Origin: Corynebacterium marambiense
GTDB lineage: Bacteria; Actinomycetota; Actinomycetes; Mycobacteriales; Mycobacteriaceae
Assembly: GCF_016342275.1 (NCBI RefSeq)
Contig: NZ_JAEIOT010000005.1
Location: forward strand, 372,001-436,000
Direction of reading: 5' to 3'
Length of the DNA stretch: 64,000 nt
Shown in pieces: positions 1 through 11,257 of the stretch. Made by a program: the position numbers and the translations under genes. Under the pieces are notes generated by a model, which saw only the letters and a program-made list of their open reading frames with translations, was not told the origin of the DNA and searched no databases. Position 1 is the stretch's first letter. Each line of letters begins with the position of its first letter.

Positions 1-297
1 CTCGCCGGCGAGGGCCACCTCGACAACGTTCCCGTCGAGGATGTCCGTCGCTTCGAGACCGAACTCCACGAGTACCTGCACGGTAACGCCAGCGAGGTCT
101 ACGACCAGATCGCCGGTGGCGCAGCGTTCTCCGACGAGTCCAAGGAGATCCTGGTGTCCGCGACCGAGGACTTCAAGCGGACCTTCCAGACCACGGACGG
201 TACCCCGGTGATCAACGAACCCGAGGTCGAGGCTCTCGCTGAGGGAGACCTGAAGAAGAACAAGATCACGGTCTCCCGCAAGTCAGCCAAGAAGTAG
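1..297 (+). CDS. atpA: ATP synthase F1 subunit alpha, C-terminal end (partial)
   Basis: The window opens inside this gene; 98 codons and the TAG stop are visible. The segment carries the helical C-terminal domain of the alpha subunit, followed by a lysine-rich tail ([14 protein letters not shown]) of the kind seen in actinobacterial alpha subunits. Alpha and beta form the hexameric catalytic head that makes ATP from the proton gradient at the cytoplasmic membrane. atpG follows 52 nt later and atpD and atpC come next, the standard F1 order. The identification rests on position and residue pattern, because the nucleotide-binding domain lies outside the window. Confidence 0.93.
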   Translation, partial: LAGEGHLDNVPVEDVRRFETELHEYLHGNASEVYDQIAGGAAFSDESKEILVSATEDFKRTFQTTDGTPVINEPEVEALAEGDLKKNKITVSRKSAKK

Positions 298-349
298 GGT
301 CGTGACACGCACCATGACCGTCCAAGGAAAAGAAGGGAGGCGATAGACC

Positions 350-1330
350 ATGGCCAATCTTCGCGAACTACGTTCCCGCATCAAGTCGGTGAACTCGACC
401 AAGAAGATCACCAAAGCCCAGGAGCTCATCGCCACCTCGCGAATCACGAAGGCCCAGCAGCGGGTCGAGGCTTCGATGCCGTACGCCGAGGAGATCCACC
501 GTGTGATCGAACGCCTCGCGTCCGCCACCGAACTCGACCACGCGATGCTCCGTGAACGTGAGAACGGACGTCGGGCCGCGATTCTCGTGGTGACCAGTGA
601 CCGTGGCATGTGCGGCGGCTATAACTACAATGTCTTCAAGAAGGCTGCGGAGCTCCGCGGCATGCTCGAGGACAAGGGCTACGAGGTTGTCCTCTACGTC
701 TCGGGTAACAAGGGACTGAGCTACTACCGCTTCCGCGGCGAGGACATCGCCGGAGCGTGGACCGGTTTCTCGCAGGATCCGGGATACAAGGAGACGCACG
801 GCATGCGCCGGCACCTGATCGACGGTTTCGTCGCCGGTTCCGCGGGCACCGCCAAGTGGCGCGAGGGACTGTCGACCGCGGAGGGTGAACCCATCCAAGG
901 CTTCGATCAGCTGCACGTCGTGTACACCGAGTTCGAGTCGATGCTGACGCAGAACGCGCGGGCACACCAGCTCCTCCCCATCGAGCCGATCATCGAGCTC
1001 GATCACATCGACACCGGGGAAGACATGCTCTCCTCGTCCTCCAACGAGATCGAGGCGGACTACGACTTTGAGCCGAGCGCAGAGGAACTGCTCGACGCGC
1101 TGCTTCCGCAGTACGTGTCGCGTGGCCTCTACGCCATGCTTCTTGAAGCCGCGGCCAGCGAGTCCGCGTCCCGACGCACCGCCATGAAGTCTGCAACCGA
1201 CAACGCCAACGAGCTGGTCAAGGACCTCTCGCGCGTGGCCAACCAGGCCCGTCAGGCACAGATCACCCAGGAAATCACAGAGATCGTCGGTGGCGCGGGA
1301 GCGCTCGCCGAAAGCGGAGAAAGTGACTAG
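350..1330 (+). CDS. atpG: ATP synthase F1 subunit gamma
   Basis: This 326-residue central-stalk subunit rotates inside the alpha3beta3 head and couples proton flow to ATP synthesis. The N-terminal coiled-coil helix (ANLRELRSRIKSVNSTKKIT) and the C-terminal helix (ASRRTAMKSATDNANELV) are both diagnostic. The protein is longer than the roughly 290 residues of typical bacterial gamma. The extra sequence includes a loop near residues 165-185 and an acidic stretch near 220-240; a gamma loop insertion is known from mycobacteria. ATG 350 has a GGGAGG Shine-Dalgarno about 9 nt upstream. The stop is 3 nt before atpD, so the two are probably translated together. Confidence 0.98.
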   Translation: MANLRELRSRIKSVNSTKKITKAQELIATSRITKAQQRVEASMPYAEEIHRVIERLASATELDHAMLRERENGRRAAILVVTSDRGMCGGYNYNVFKKAAELRGMLEDKGYEVVLYVSGNKGLSYYRFRGEDIAGAWTGFSQDPGYKETHGMRRHLIDGFVAGSAGTAKWREGLSTAEGEPIQGFDQLHVVYTEFESMLTQNARAHQLLPIEPIIELDHIDTGEDMLSSSSNEIEADYDFEPSAEELLDALLPQYVSRGLYAMLLEAAASESASRRTAMKSATDNANELVKDLSRVANQARQAQITQEITEIVGGAGALAESGESD

Positions 1331-2779
<1,449 letters not shown>

Positions 2780-2792
2780 AAGGGCGGGTCTC

Positions 2793-3164
2793 ATGGCTGA
2801 AATCGCCGCTGAACTGGTCGCCGTGGAACGTAAACTGTGGTCCGGAAACGCCACGATCGTCACGGCCCAGACCACCGAGGGTGAGATCGGCGTACTCGCC
2901 GGTCACGAGCCGATGCTCGGTCAACTGATCGAGAACGGTGTCGTGACCATCCGCCCGGTTGACGGTGAGCGACTTGTCGCCGCCGTCCAGGGTGGGTTCA
3001 TCTCCGTCTCCAAGGACAAGGTCACCATCCTTGCGGACTACGCCGAATGGGCGTCCGAGGTCGACACCGCTGCCGCGGAACTTGCCCTCAACGAGGACGA
3101 CCATGACTCCAGGGCACGCGCCGAGGCCGGCCTGCGCGCCGTCCGGAGGAGCCGGGAAAGCTAG
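2793..3164 (+). CDS. atpC: ATP synthase F1 subunit epsilon
   Basis: This 123-residue subunit of the central stalk contacts gamma and can regulate ATPase activity. The N-terminal beta-sandwich ([20 protein letters not shown], then [14 protein letters not shown]) is typical. The C-terminal helical part is short, as is usual in actinobacteria, where epsilon tends to be about 120 residues. GGGCGGGT lies just before the ATG. It is the last gene of the atp operon: a very strong terminator begins 27 nt after the stop. Confidence 0.97.
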   Translation: MAEIAAELVAVERKLWSGNATIVTAQTTEGEIGVLAGHEPMLGQLIENGVVTIRPVDGERLVAAVQGGFISVSKDKVTILADYAEWASEVDTAAAELALNEDDHDSRARAEAGLRAVRRSRES

Positions 3165-3190
3165 ACACCGGCTCAACGCTCCATCAAAAG

Positions 3191-3236
3191 ACGACCTGTC
3201 CCGGGGAACCAGAAACGGTTCCCCGGGACAGGTCGT
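3191..3236 (+). terminator. atp operon terminator, perfect 20-bp hairpin
   Basis: Bases 3191-3210 and 3217-3236 are exact reverse complements (ACGACCTGTCCCGGGGAACC on the left) around a 6-nt AGAAAC loop. No long T tract follows, which is common in high-GC actinobacterial terminators. It separates the atp operon from the DUF2550 gene. Confidence 0.85.
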
Positions 3237-3470
3237 TGCCCGGTTCCGAGGTTTGTGGGTATGTCACCCACTTGAGCGTGACAGTCATGCCCGGTGGGGC
3301 CTTTTACCCCCGATACACAGCTGTTTCCCCGGCTAGGGGACCCCCGTGGGAGAAAGTTCGTTGATCAGAGGTGCCAGGAGTAGGATCGCAGAAAAGCGGT
3401 GCACCTGGTGTCAGGCTCGTTTGGCTGTCCGGGATGTGTCGCCGCACCTTGACTGATGAGGGAGTGATCG
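3237..3470. other. Spacer between atp terminator and DUF2550 gene
   Basis: There is no open frame with coding character here. A small hairpin, GTGGGT-(5 nt)-ACCCAC, lies near 3255-3271 inside a T/G-rich stretch. The promoter of the following gene must lie in this stretch, but I could not assign its boxes with confidence. Confidence 0.4.
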
Positions 3471-3905
3471 GTGGAGATTTTCTGGTACGGGCTATCCACG
3501 TCACTGTGCGTCCTGGTAGTCCTCGCGGGATGGCGTTTTCTCCGCGTGCGCGCCACGGGAGCCGGTATTCTCCTCCGGAAACTCCCGGCGAGTGGGGTCC
3601 GTGGATGGCGTCACGGTGCACTCCGCTACTCGGGCTCCGGGCTGGAGTTCTACAAACTCCGTTCCGTCTCGCCCTCGGCAGACCTGCGTTTTCCCCGTAC
3701 GCGGGCGGAGGTCACCGGTCGCCGCGACCCTGCGACAGCGGAGAAGGCATTCATGCCGACCAGTGTACGGATCGTCGAGCTGACCGTGGAGGGCGACCGT
3801 TATGAACTTGCTCTTGACGGACACGGTGAAACCGCGCTGACGTCCTGGATCGAATCTGCCCCCAGTGCCCGGCAGGAACGGCGGTTCCGGCCGCTCGATC
3901 GTTGA
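3471..3905 (+). CDS. DUF2550 family single-pass membrane protein
   Basis: This 144-residue protein starts at GTG. One hydrophobic segment (residues about 5-22, YGLSTSLCVLVVLAGWRFL) is followed by a basic, globular cytoplasmic-type domain with several beta-strand-like runs (GALRYSGSGLEFYKL; VRIVELTVEGDRYELALDG). A DUF2550 protein directly after atpC is a conserved arrangement in mycobacteria and corynebacteria. The family has no established function as far as I know. It lies between the atp terminator and nucS and is probably transcribed alone. Confidence 0.85.
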   Translation: MEIFWYGLSTSLCVLVVLAGWRFLRVRATGAGILLRKLPASGVRGWRHGALRYSGSGLEFYKLRSVSPSADLRFPRTRAEVTGRRDPATAEKAFMPTSVRIVELTVEGDRYELALDGHGETALTSWIESAPSARQERRFRPLDR

Positions 3906-3956
3906 CTGGTACGGGCGGCGGCTAGCGGTCTGACCGTGCACGCTAGACTTCGTGGA

Positions 3957-4652
3957 ATGCGACTTGTTATTGCCCGTTGTTCAGTCGACTACATCGGCCG
4001 CCTGGAGGCCCACCTCCCGTCCGCTGACCGACTGCTTCTCGTCAAGGCCGACGGCTCGGTGTCCGTCCACGCGGATGACCGCGCCTACAAGCCGTTGAAC
4101 TGGATGACCCCACCCTGCACACTCCGCGAAGAGGATGTGGAGGCTGATATCGAGGAGGACAGGGGCAGCAACACCCTGTGGATCGTGGAGAACTCCAAGG
4201 GGGAGCAACTCCGGATTACCATTGAGGAGATCCACTCCGATGTCACACACGAGCTCGGGCAGGATCCCGGCTTGGTGAAGGACGGCGTCGAGGCCCATCT
4301 CCAGGAACTTCTCGCTGAGCAGATCACTACCCTCGGTGATGGGTACACGCTCGTCCGGAGAGAATATCCCACTGCGATTGGGCCGGTCGACATTCTGTGC
4401 CGCGATGCTGACGGGGGAGCGGTGGCCGTGGAGATAAAACGTCGCGGGGAGATCGACGGCGTCGAACAGCTGACGCGGTACCTCGACCTGTTGAACCGGG
4501 ACGAGCTCCTGGCTCCCGTGCAAGGGGTATTCGCCGCACAGCAGATCAAACCCCAGGCCCGAACCCTCGCCGAGGACCGCGGGATCAGGTGCGTGGTCCT
4601 CGACTACCAGGCGTTGCGCGGTACGGAATCGTCCGAGCTACGGCTTTTCTGA
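3957..4652 (+). CDS. nucS: Mismatch-specific endonuclease NucS/EndoMS
   Basis: This is the DNA endonuclease behind the non-canonical mismatch repair of actinobacteria and archaea. It cuts both strands at mismatches and works with the sliding clamp. From ATG 3957 the protein has 231 residues and begins [20 protein letters not shown], as known homologs do. The N-terminal DNA-binding domain carries the conserved [11 protein letters not shown] run. The RecB-like nuclease core shows D145 (GPVDIL) and E159-x-K161 (VEIKRR). A GTG at 3936 is in frame, but a TAGACT -10 box at 3944-3949 ends 7 nt before ATG 3957, so a leaderless transcript starting at that ATG is more likely. The stop overlaps the next gene. 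Confidence 0.96.
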   Translation: MRLVIARCSVDYIGRLEAHLPSADRLLLVKADGSVSVHADDRAYKPLNWMTPPCTLREEDVEADIEEDRGSNTLWIVENSKGEQLRITIEEIHSDVTHELGQDPGLVKDGVEAHLQELLAEQITTLGDGYTLVRREYPTAIGPVDILCRDADGGAVAVEIKRRGEIDGVEQLTRYLDLLNRDELLAPVQGVFAAQQIKPQARTLAEDRGIRCVVLDYQALRGTESSELRLF

Positions 4653-4963
4653 TGCCCCGGCGTAACCATTCACGGGGTGGTCGACGTCCGGGGCGCTCCA
4701 CTCCACAGGATCCGCGACCGCTGCCGAGAGACGGTGCGGTGTACTACGGAACCCAGGAGATGCCCGGACCGGCCTACACCGGTGGGGCGCCGCATCTCGT
4801 GCGCAAGATCGGATCGACCGGGGCGAGGAAGTTCTACGTCTGCCCAGGATGCAACCAGAACATTCCCCCGGGGGTTGCCCACATCGTGGCGTGGCCGAAG
4901 GAGCTGGGGCGCGGTGCCGATGACCGGCGGCACTGGCACCGGCACTGCTGGGAGCGACGTTAG
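4652..4963 (+). CDS. Small zinc-ribbon-like protein coupled to nucS (Rv1322-like)
   Basis: This 103-residue protein has a start that overlaps the nucS stop (TGATG), indicating translational coupling. The N-terminus is basic and disordered ([16 protein letters not shown]). The C-terminal half holds CPGC (FYVCPGCNQNIPPG), a following histidine (VAHIVAWP) and a terminal HRHCW, which together resemble a CxxC...H...H...C zinc site. Mycobacteria have a comparable small protein after nucS. The function is unknown; the coupling suggests a link to NucS or DNA metabolism, but that is inference. Its 3' end overlaps the convergent epimerase gene by 4 bp. Confidence 0.85.
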   Translation: MPRRNHSRGGRRPGRSTPQDPRPLPRDGAVYYGTQEMPGPAYTGGAPHLVRKIGSTGARKFYVCPGCNQNIPPGVAHIVAWPKELGRGADDRRHWHRHCWERR

Positions 4964-5412
4964 CCGGATGTAGGCTCGGTGAGCTCGAGCAGGACGCCAC
5001 CGGCGTCCTTAGGGTGGACGAAGTTAATCCTAGCGCCACCGGTACCGCGCTTCGGTTCGGGGTAAAGGAGTCGGACACCGTTGTCGCGGAGGTGTTTACA
5101 CAGCGCGTCCATGTTGTTGGTGCGCAGACACATCTGCTGGAGGCCCGGGCCCTTCTTCTCCAGGAACTTCGCGATCGTCGAGGACTCATTCAGTGGCGCG
5201 AGGAGCTGGATGACGCCGGCGGTCGGAACGTGGTCAGCGGGACCGACCATCGCCTCGACGACGCCCTGCTCCTCGTTCGTCTCCTGGTGGAGGTTCACCC
5301 AGCCGAAGGCGCTCCGGTAGAAATCGAGAGCCGAATCAAGGTCGGGGACAGCGATGCCGACGTGGTCGAGACAGGTGACGTACTCGTGGGGAATGTCCAT
5401 TGCGTGGTTCAT
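4960..5412 (-). CDS. mce: Methylmalonyl-CoA epimerase (VOC fold)
   Basis: This 150-residue glyoxalase/VOC-fold protein is predicted to interconvert the (R) and (S) forms of methylmalonyl-CoA in propionate metabolism. Metal ligands are recognisable: His in LDHVGIAV, the second-repeat histidine region (RINFVHPKDAGG) and the glutamate in LLELTEP. A TAAAAT box (5420-5425, minus strand) ends 7 nt before ATG 5412, so the mRNA is probably leaderless. It is convergent with the preceding gene, with a 4-bp tail overlap. Its place between nucS and glgBE matches the mycobacterial Rv1322A locus, though the thiolase gene fadA4 that follows there is absent here. Confidence 0.92.
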   Translation of the reverse strand: MNHAMDIPHEYVTCLDHVGIAVPDLDSALDFYRSAFGWVNLHQETNEEQGVVEAMVGPADHVPTAGVIQLLAPLNESSTIAKFLEKKGPGLQQMCLRTNNMDALCKHLRDNGVRLLYPEPKRGTGGARINFVHPKDAGGVLLELTEPTSG

Positions 5413-5490
5413 ACCCCCGATTTTACGCCCGTCGTGCCGTCTCGGGGCTCGTTCGGACGGATGCCCGGAGCTCTTCGGTAGCCTGGATCC

Positions 5491-5817
5491 ATGATCGTCG
5501 CATTCTCAGTCGCCCCCACCGAAACACCCGGCAGCAAGGCGGAGATGGCGGAGGCCGTCGCCGAAGCCGTCCGGGTCGTCCGCGCATCCGGCCTACCCAA
5601 CGAGACCAACGCCATGTTCACTCTCATCGAGGGGGAATGGGACGAGGTCATGGACGTGGTCAAGCGTGCGACCGACGCCGTCATCGCCGTGTCCCCGCGG
5701 GTCGGTCTGGTTCTCAAGGCCGATATCCGGCCGGGCTACACTGGGCAGCTGACCGCCAAGGTCGACGCCGTGAACCGGTGCCTGGCCGCAGCCGATGAAA
5801 AGGAGAACGGACTATGA
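5491..5817 (+). CDS. MTH1187/YqgV family thiamine-binding-type protein
   Basis: This 108-residue DUF77/MTH1187-family protein has a ferredoxin-like fold (MIVAFSVAPTETPGSKAEMA... GVLKADIRPG-type ending). Some family members bind thiamine, but their physiological role is unsettled. A TAGCCT box at 5479-5484 ends 6 nt before ATG 5491, which predicts a leaderless transcript. The stop overlaps the start of the next gene (ATGA), so the two are co-translated. Confidence 0.85.
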   Translation: MIVAFSVAPTETPGSKAEMAEAVAEAVRVVRASGLPNETNAMFTLIEGEWDEVMDVVKRATDAVIAVSPRVGLVLKADIRPGYTGQLTAKVDAVNRCLAAADEKENGL

Positions 5818-6740
5818 CGACTCCCGAACGTTTCACCGCCGGAGCAGTGGATCTCGGTGAGATCAAGGCCCGGGCGGAGGCCCGCGCGCAGGCACAGACC
5901 CACCCGCCCGCCACGGGGGGTGGTGTCCCGACCTCCTTCGTCGTCACCCGGGAGAACATCGAGGCAGAGGTCATCGAGCGGTCCATGCAGGTACCGGTGG
6001 TGCTGCTCATCGGTTCTGATGAGGTCGACTCCTCCCGTCAGCTGCGCGCCGACCTGACGGACCTCTCGGCAGCCGCGGGCCACGACTGGCTGTTCGGGTA
6101 CATCGACGCACAGGCCGCCCCTGAACTTGCACAGATCTTCGGGGTGACGGCCCTACCGACCGTCATCGCCATCGCCGGTGGTCGTCCGCTGGCGGATTTC
6201 CAGGGTGGGCAACCGCAGTCCGCGCTGCAGGAGTGGACCGCGGCCGTGGTCGGGGCCTGCTCCGGCAAGCTCCAGGGACTGCCACCGCAGGCCGACGCTG
6301 GGGAACGCGGGGACGACGCCCCGGGTGATCCGCGCTTCGCCCCCGCCGAGGACGCCATGGAGCACGGTGATTTCGACGCCGCCATTGCCGTCTACGATGC
6401 CATCCTCGCGAAGGAACCGGCGAACACCGAGGCTAAGCTTGCCCGGGACAACGCACGCCTGCTCAAGCGCCTCGCGGAGGCAGACCCCGCCGTGGACCCC
6501 GTCGCGGCGGCCAACGCTGATCCGTCCGACATCGATAAGGCGTTCGCCGCCGCTGACGCAGAGGTAGCCTCCGGTGATCCGGAACCCGCGTTCAACCGGC
6601 TGGTCACCCTGCTCGCGTCGAGTCAGGGAGAGAAGAAGACCGCTGTGAAGGATCGGCTGCTGGAGCTCTTCGCCCTCTTCGCCACCGATGACCCTCGGGT
6701 GATCGCCGCACGTGGACGGATGGCCAGCGCCCTGTTCTGA
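5814..6740 (+). CDS. Thioredoxin-fold/TPR protein, CnoX (YbbN)-like
   Basis: This 308-residue cytoplasmic protein has an N-terminal thioredoxin fold (residues about 40-150) joined to TPR-like helical repeats (residues about 165-300). The position that would hold WCxxC reads IGSDEVDSSRQ, so there is no redox cysteine pair; the cis-proline is kept (ALPTVIAI). This resembles CnoX/YbbN-type chaperedoxins and mycobacterial Rv1324, which sits in the same neighbourhood. A chaperone-like or protein-binding role is more likely than disulfide reduction. It overlaps the upstream gene by 4 nt. Confidence 0.88.
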   Translation: MTTPERFTAGAVDLGEIKARAEARAQAQTHPPATGGGVPTSFVVTRENIEAEVIERSMQVPVVLLIGSDEVDSSRQLRADLTDLSAAAGHDWLFGYIDAQAAPELAQIFGVTALPTVIAIAGGRPLADFQGGQPQSALQEWTAAVVGACSGKLQGLPPQADAGERGDDAPGDPRFAPAEDAMEHGDFDAAIAVYDAILAKEPANTEAKLARDNARLLKRLAEADPAVDPVAAANADPSDIDKAFAAADAEVASGDPEPAFNRLVTLLASSQGEKKTAVKDRLLELFALFATDDPRVIAARGRMASALF

Positions 6741-6825
6741 TTGAGCTGCAACTGACACGGTGTCCCGTGCCTCCCCGTCATGCGGGGTGCGTGCACGGGG
6801 CACCGGATCTGTGCCGGGCGCGGGA

Positions 6826-9027
6826 TCAGCCGCGGTGGCGGTACCACTGCGTCGACATCGCCGGGATGTGCAGGCGCACGGAGTGCGGCTTGCCGTCCCA
6901 CCCGTAGTCGTCGGCGTGAATGAGCGGTTGGAGATCATTGCCCGCACCGGCGTAGTCACCGGAATCGGTGTTGAGCACGAGCTCCCAGTCGCCGCCGACG
7001 GGCAGCCCAAAGGTGTAGGACGGCTGACTGGTGCCACCCAAGTTGCTGACGCAGAGCAGTTTCTCGCCACCGGCACCGTGACGGAGGAACGCGAGGATAT
7101 TGTTCGCCGCGTCATCGGCCTTGACCCAGTCGAATCCGTCGCCGGTGAAGTCCCTGGTGTAAAGTGCCGGCTCGTCGACGTAGCGGTGGTTCATGTCCCG
7201 CACCAGGTCTCGGACGCCGGTGTGGTACTCGCCCTCCCAGCCGAAGAGATTCCCCCAGTCGAGGGAGCGGCTCTCCGACCACTCGGAGGTCTGTGCCCAT
7301 TCGAGCCCCTGGAACAGCAGCTGTTTACCCGGGTGTGCCCACATGTAGGCGAGCAGGGTCCGGGCGCCAGCGGCCTTGTTCCAGGAGTCACCGGGCATCC
7401 GCTCCCACAGGGATCCTTTACCGTGGACGACCTCGTCGTGGCTAATTGGAAGGATGAACTTTTCGGAGAACGCATACACGAGGGAGAAAGTGATCTCGTT
7501 GTGGTGCCAGGATCGGTTGATCGGGTCCTCACCGAAGTATCGCAGGGTGTCATTCATCCACCCCATGTTCCATTTCATGGAGAACCCGAGTCCACCCTCG
7601 GTGGTCGGGGCGGTCACACCTGGCCAGGAGGTGGACTCCTCGGCGATGGTCAGGGCACCCGGGTGGTGGCGGTGCACCGTTGCGTTCATTTCCTGGAGGA
7701 ACTGCACAGCCTCCAGGTGCTCGCGGCCCCCGTGGATGTTCGGCAGCCACTCGCCCTCCTTGCGGGAGTAATCGAGATACAGCATCGAGGCGACGGCGTC
7801 GACCCGCAGGCCATCGATGTGGAACTCTTCTAACCAGTAGAGAGCGTTGGCGACCAGGAAGTTGCGGACCTCGGCCCGCCCGAAGTCGAAGACACAGGTA
7901 CCCCAGTCGAGCTGCTCACCGCGGCGCCAGTCGGGATGCTCGTAGAGTGTGGAGCCGTCGAAACGCGCGAGGGCCCACTCGTCCTTGGGGAAGTGCGCGG
8001 GAACCCAGTCGACGAGGACACCTATGCCACGGGCGTGGAAGGCATCGACCAGTGCCCGGAACTCATCCGCGGTACCCCACCTTGAGGAGGGGGCGTAGTA
8101 TCCGGTCACCTGGTAGCCCCAGGAGCCACCGAAGGGGTGCTCTGCGACTGGCATGAACTCGACGTGGGTGTAGCCCATGTCGGCGACGTAGTCGACCAGT
8201 TCGTCGGCCAGCTCGGTGTAGGTCAGGCCGTATTTCCAGGACCCCAGGTGCACCTCGTAGATGCTCATGGGGGCCGTCTCCCAGTCGGTCGCGTCGCGCT
8301 GCTCGAGCCACCCGGAGTCGCCCCACCGATAATCGGATTCGGCGACGATGGAGCCTGTTGCAGGCGGTGCCTCGGTCAACCGTGCCATCGGGTCCGCCTT
8401 GTCGAGACGGGTTCCGTCGTGGGTGTGAATAGCGAACTTGTATACCTCACCGGCGTACACGCCGGGGACGAACACCTCCCACACACCGGAGGATCCGAGG
8501 GCCCGCATCGGGGTCTGGGAGGGGTTCCAGCCGTTGAAGTCGCCGATGACGGCGACGCCTGCTGCATTGGGAGCCCAGACCGCGAAGGAGGTGCCGAGGA
8601 CGGTGCCGAGGACGGTGTCGTAGCGGCGGACCCGCGCGCCGAGCACCTCCCAGAGGCGCTCGTGGCGTCCCTCGTTGATCAGGTGGATATCGGTTTCGCC
8701 GAGCGTCGGAAGGAAGCAGTATCCGTCGGCACGGGTCACCGTGCCGCCGCCGGTCCAGGTGATGATCAGCTCGTAGGCGACCGAATTCGTGTCGGGCAGA
8801 GCTGCGACGTAGACGTCGTCACCGATAGGCTGCATGTCGACGGGTTCGCGTCCCTCCACGTGCAGCTGGACCCGTTCGGCACCGATCTGGCGGGTCCGGA
8901 CCACGGAACCCGACTCAGTGTGGTGCCAGCCGTAGATCCCGTGCGGGTCGTGGTGACGGCAGGATGAGAGCAGCTGCCAGTCGCCGTCGGCAATGAGGAG
9001 TCGTTCGGGGACGTTCGGGGAGTTCAT
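6826..9027 (-). CDS. glgB: 1,4-alpha-glucan branching enzyme GlgB
   Basis: This 733-residue GH13 enzyme forms alpha-1,6 branches in glycogen-like glucan. It has an N-terminal extension, a CBM48 beta-sandwich ([19 protein letters not shown]) and the TIM-barrel. The catalytic residues are the Asp of [10 protein letters not shown], the Glu of [11 protein letters not shown] and the Asp of [16 protein letters not shown]-terminal beta domain ends the protein. The start has AAGGA about 8 nt upstream. It lies 99 bp downstream of glgE on the same strand, as in mycobacteria, so the two probably form one operon. Confidence 0.98.
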   Translation of the reverse strand: MNSPNVPERLLIADGDWQLLSSCRHHDPHGIYGWHHTESGSVVRTRQIGAERVQLHVEGREPVDMQPIGDDVYVAALPDTNSVAYELIITWTGGGTVTRADGYCFLPTLGETDIHLINEGRHERLWEVLGARVRRYDTVLGTVLGTSFAVWAPNAAGVAVIGDFNGWNPSQTPMRALGSSGVWEVFVPGVYAGEVYKFAIHTHDGTRLDKADPMARLTEAPPATGSIVAESDYRWGDSGWLEQRDATDWETAPMSIYEVHLGSWKYGLTYTELADELVDYVADMGYTHVEFMPVAEHPFGGSWGYQVTGYYAPSSRWGTADEFRALVDAFHARGIGVLVDWVPAHFPKDEWALARFDGSTLYEHPDWRRGEQLDWGTCVFDFGRAEVRNFLVANALYWLEEFHIDGLRVDAVASMLYLDYSRKEGEWLPNIHGGREHLEAVQFLQEMNATVHRHHPGALTIAEESTSWPGVTAPTTEGGLGFSMKWNMGWMNDTLRYFGEDPINRSWHHNEITFSLVYAFSEKFILPISHDEVVHGKGSLWERMPGDSWNKAAGARTLLAYMWAHPGKQLLFQGLEWAQTSEWSESRSLDWGNLFGWEGEYHTGVRDLVRDMNHRYVDEPALYTRDFTGDGFDWVKADDAANNILAFLRHGAGGEKLLCVSNLGGTSQPSYTFGLPVGGDWELVLNTDSGDYAGAGNDLQPLIHADDYGWDGKPHSVRLHIPAMSTQWYRHRG

Positions 9028-9126
9028 GGCGGTGTCCTTAAGGGGTTGACTGTGGCGCGGGACTGCGTGTCGACGCCCGGGGCGTGGCCTCTGCTGGCGC
9101 AGGGTGCGCGCGACCCGGGTGGGATA

Positions 9127-11160
9127 CTAGGCCCGGTAGCGGTCGATTTGACGCCAGGCGAGTTGCTCGCGGCGCTCGGGTGCCACCGTGGGGAGGATGA
9201 GGAGATGCGCAACGTTGTTCCACGGTTCGAGACGGACGTAGTTGTGCTCACCCCAGAGGTAGTCGGCACCACTGATCTCGTCGTGGACGTCGAACATCGC
9301 GCCCGGGTCGAGGCCGAGTCGTTCGAGGTCGAGGTGGACCGTCGTCTCGACTGCATTGTAGGGATCGAGGTTGACCACGACGAACACTGCGTCACCGGAA
9401 ACCGGATCGACCTTCGAGTAGGCGATGATCTGGTCGGAGTCCGTGGCGTGGAAGTCCAGGATCCGGAGCTGCTGCAGGGCGGGATGCTCCCGGCGTACCC
9501 GGTTGAGGGTGCCGATGAACACTGAGAGGGAGTCTCCGGACTTCTCGGCTGCGGCGAAGTCTCTGGGCCGGAGCTCGAACTTCTCGCTGTCGAGATACTC
9601 CTCACTGCCGGGCTTCAGCGCCCGATGTTCGTAGAGCTCGTAGCCGGAATAGACACCCCACAACGGGGACATCGTTGCGGCCAGAACGGCCCGCAGGGCG
9701 AACATACCGCGCCCGCCGTACTGCAGTGAGGCGTGCAGGATGTCCGGGGTGTTGACGAACAGATTTGGACGGCAGACGTCCGCCATCCGAGAGAGCTCCT
9801 CACCGAACTCGGTGAGCTCCCGCTTCGTGGTCTGCCAGGTGAAGTAGGTGTAGGACTGGCTGAATCCCGCCTTCGCCAGACCGTACAGGCGGGGCCGACG
9901 GGTGAAGGCCTCGGCGAGGAAGATGACCTCCGGGTGCTTCTCGTGGACGGCGTTGATGAGCCACTCCCAGAAGTTCGCGGGCTTGGTGTGCGGGTTGTCC
10001 ACGCGGAACGTGGTGACACCGTGGCCCACCCAGAACAGCACGACACGGAGGATCTCCCGGTAGAGCCCCTCGGGGTCGTTGTCGAAGTTGAGCGGGTAGA
10101 TGTCCTGGTACTTCTTCGGGGGATTCTCTGCGTAGGCGATCGTGCCGTCGGGCAGGACCGTGAACCACTCGGGATGCTCCGCGGCCCACGGGTGGTCGGG
10201 GGCACACTGCAGTGCGAGGTCGAGGGCGACCTCCAGACCGAGTTCCTCCGCACGGGACACTAATGCCTCGAAATCGTCGATGGTCCCGAGTGCGGGGTGC
10301 ACTGCGTCGTGGCCGCCGGCGGTGGAACCGATGGCCCACGGCGAACCGACATCCTCCGGGGTTGGGGTCAGGGTGTTGTTGCGGCCCTTGCGGTTGATCT
10401 CGCCGATGGGGTGGATCGGCGGGAAGTAAACGGTGTCGAAGCCCATCCCCGCGACGCGGTCCAACTCGGCGGCCGCGGTGGCGAAGGTGCCGTGCACCGG
10501 GCGACCGTCGGCGTCGACGCCCCCGGTCGACCGGGGGAAGAACTCGTACCAGGAACTGAACAGCGCCTTAGGGCGCTCGACCTTGATCTTGCGGGTGATG
10601 CCGCGGGTCAGCAGCTCCCGGAGAGGATGCTTGTCCAGGAGGTCAACGAAGTCCCCCTCGAACGCGGGGGCCACCGCTTCTGCGGGGGAGAGGTTCTCCT
10701 GGCGGAGACTCTCGACCACGGTCGTGAATTCGGGGCGGCGCTTCTTTGGTGCGCCCTCAGCGGCGCGAAGGAAGAGCCGTGCCCCGATCTCGAGATCGTT
10801 GGCGAGCTCCGCTCGGGTCTGACCGGCGTTGATCTTGGAGGTAACCGCGTGTCGCCAGGTGGCGACCGGGTCGGACCAGACATCGATACGGAAGGTCCAC
10901 ATCCCCGGAGCATCCGGGATAACGACGGCGTTAACCTGGTCCTCGTCGTGGGGGCTCGTGTGCATGGGGATGCGGACAGTGCGCCGGAAACCGGCGGAGC
11001 CCTCGGGGCCGCGGACATTGAGAGTTGCGGAGAGGGCGTCGTGTCCCTCACGCCACGCGAGCCCGGAGATCGGCACCACCTCACCGACCACAGCCTTCGT
11101 GGGGTGGCGACCCCCGGAGATCACAGGGCGGACATCATCTAGGCCAAGGCGATTCGTCAC
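9127..11160 (-). CDS. glgE: Alpha-1,4-glucan:maltose-1-phosphate maltosyltransferase GlgE
   Basis: This GH13_3 enzyme extends alpha-1,4-glucans with maltose from maltose-1-phosphate, the GlgE pathway fed by GlgA/GlgM or TreS/Pep2. Motifs seen are the nucleophile Asp in [12 protein letters not shown], the acid/base Glu in IFLAEAFTR and the third Asp in NTPDILH. A long N-terminal immunoglobulin-like and helical region covers about 180 residues. The frame stays open to 11241, but GTG 11160 has GAGGAAA about 3-9 nt upstream and gives a 677-residue protein of normal family length, so I use it. No glgP, treS or pep2 gene lies nearby. Confidence 0.96.
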   Translation of the reverse strand: MTNRLGLDDVRPVISGGRHPTKAVVGEVVPISGLAWREGHDALSATLNVRGPEGSAGFRRTVRIPMHTSPHDEDQVNAVVIPDAPGMWTFRIDVWSDPVATWRHAVTSKINAGQTRAELANDLEIGARLFLRAAEGAPKKRRPEFTTVVESLRQENLSPAEAVAPAFEGDFVDLLDKHPLRELLTRGITRKIKVERPKALFSSWYEFFPRSTGGVDADGRPVHGTFATAAAELDRVAGMGFDTVYFPPIHPIGEINRKGRNNTLTPTPEDVGSPWAIGSTAGGHDAVHPALGTIDDFEALVSRAEELGLEVALDLALQCAPDHPWAAEHPEWFTVLPDGTIAYAENPPKKYQDIYPLNFDNDPEGLYREILRVVLFWVGHGVTTFRVDNPHTKPANFWEWLINAVHEKHPEVIFLAEAFTRRPRLYGLAKAGFSQSYTYFTWQTTKRELTEFGEELSRMADVCRPNLFVNTPDILHASLQYGGRGMFALRAVLAATMSPLWGVYSGYELYEHRALKPGSEEYLDSEKFELRPRDFAAAEKSGDSLSVFIGTLNRVRREHPALQQLRILDFHATDSDQIIAYSKVDPVSGDAVFVVVNLDPYNAVETTVHLDLERLGLDPGAMFDVHDEISGADYLWGEHNYVRLEPWNNVAHLLILPTVAPERREQLAWRQIDRYRA

Positions 11161-11257
11161 AGTTTCCTCATTCGTGGTTGTCCGGATTGCGCCGACTCGA
11201 GCCGACGGGCGGTGGAGCGACGGGGGTGCGGTCGACTCCACCGGTACACAACTAAGT

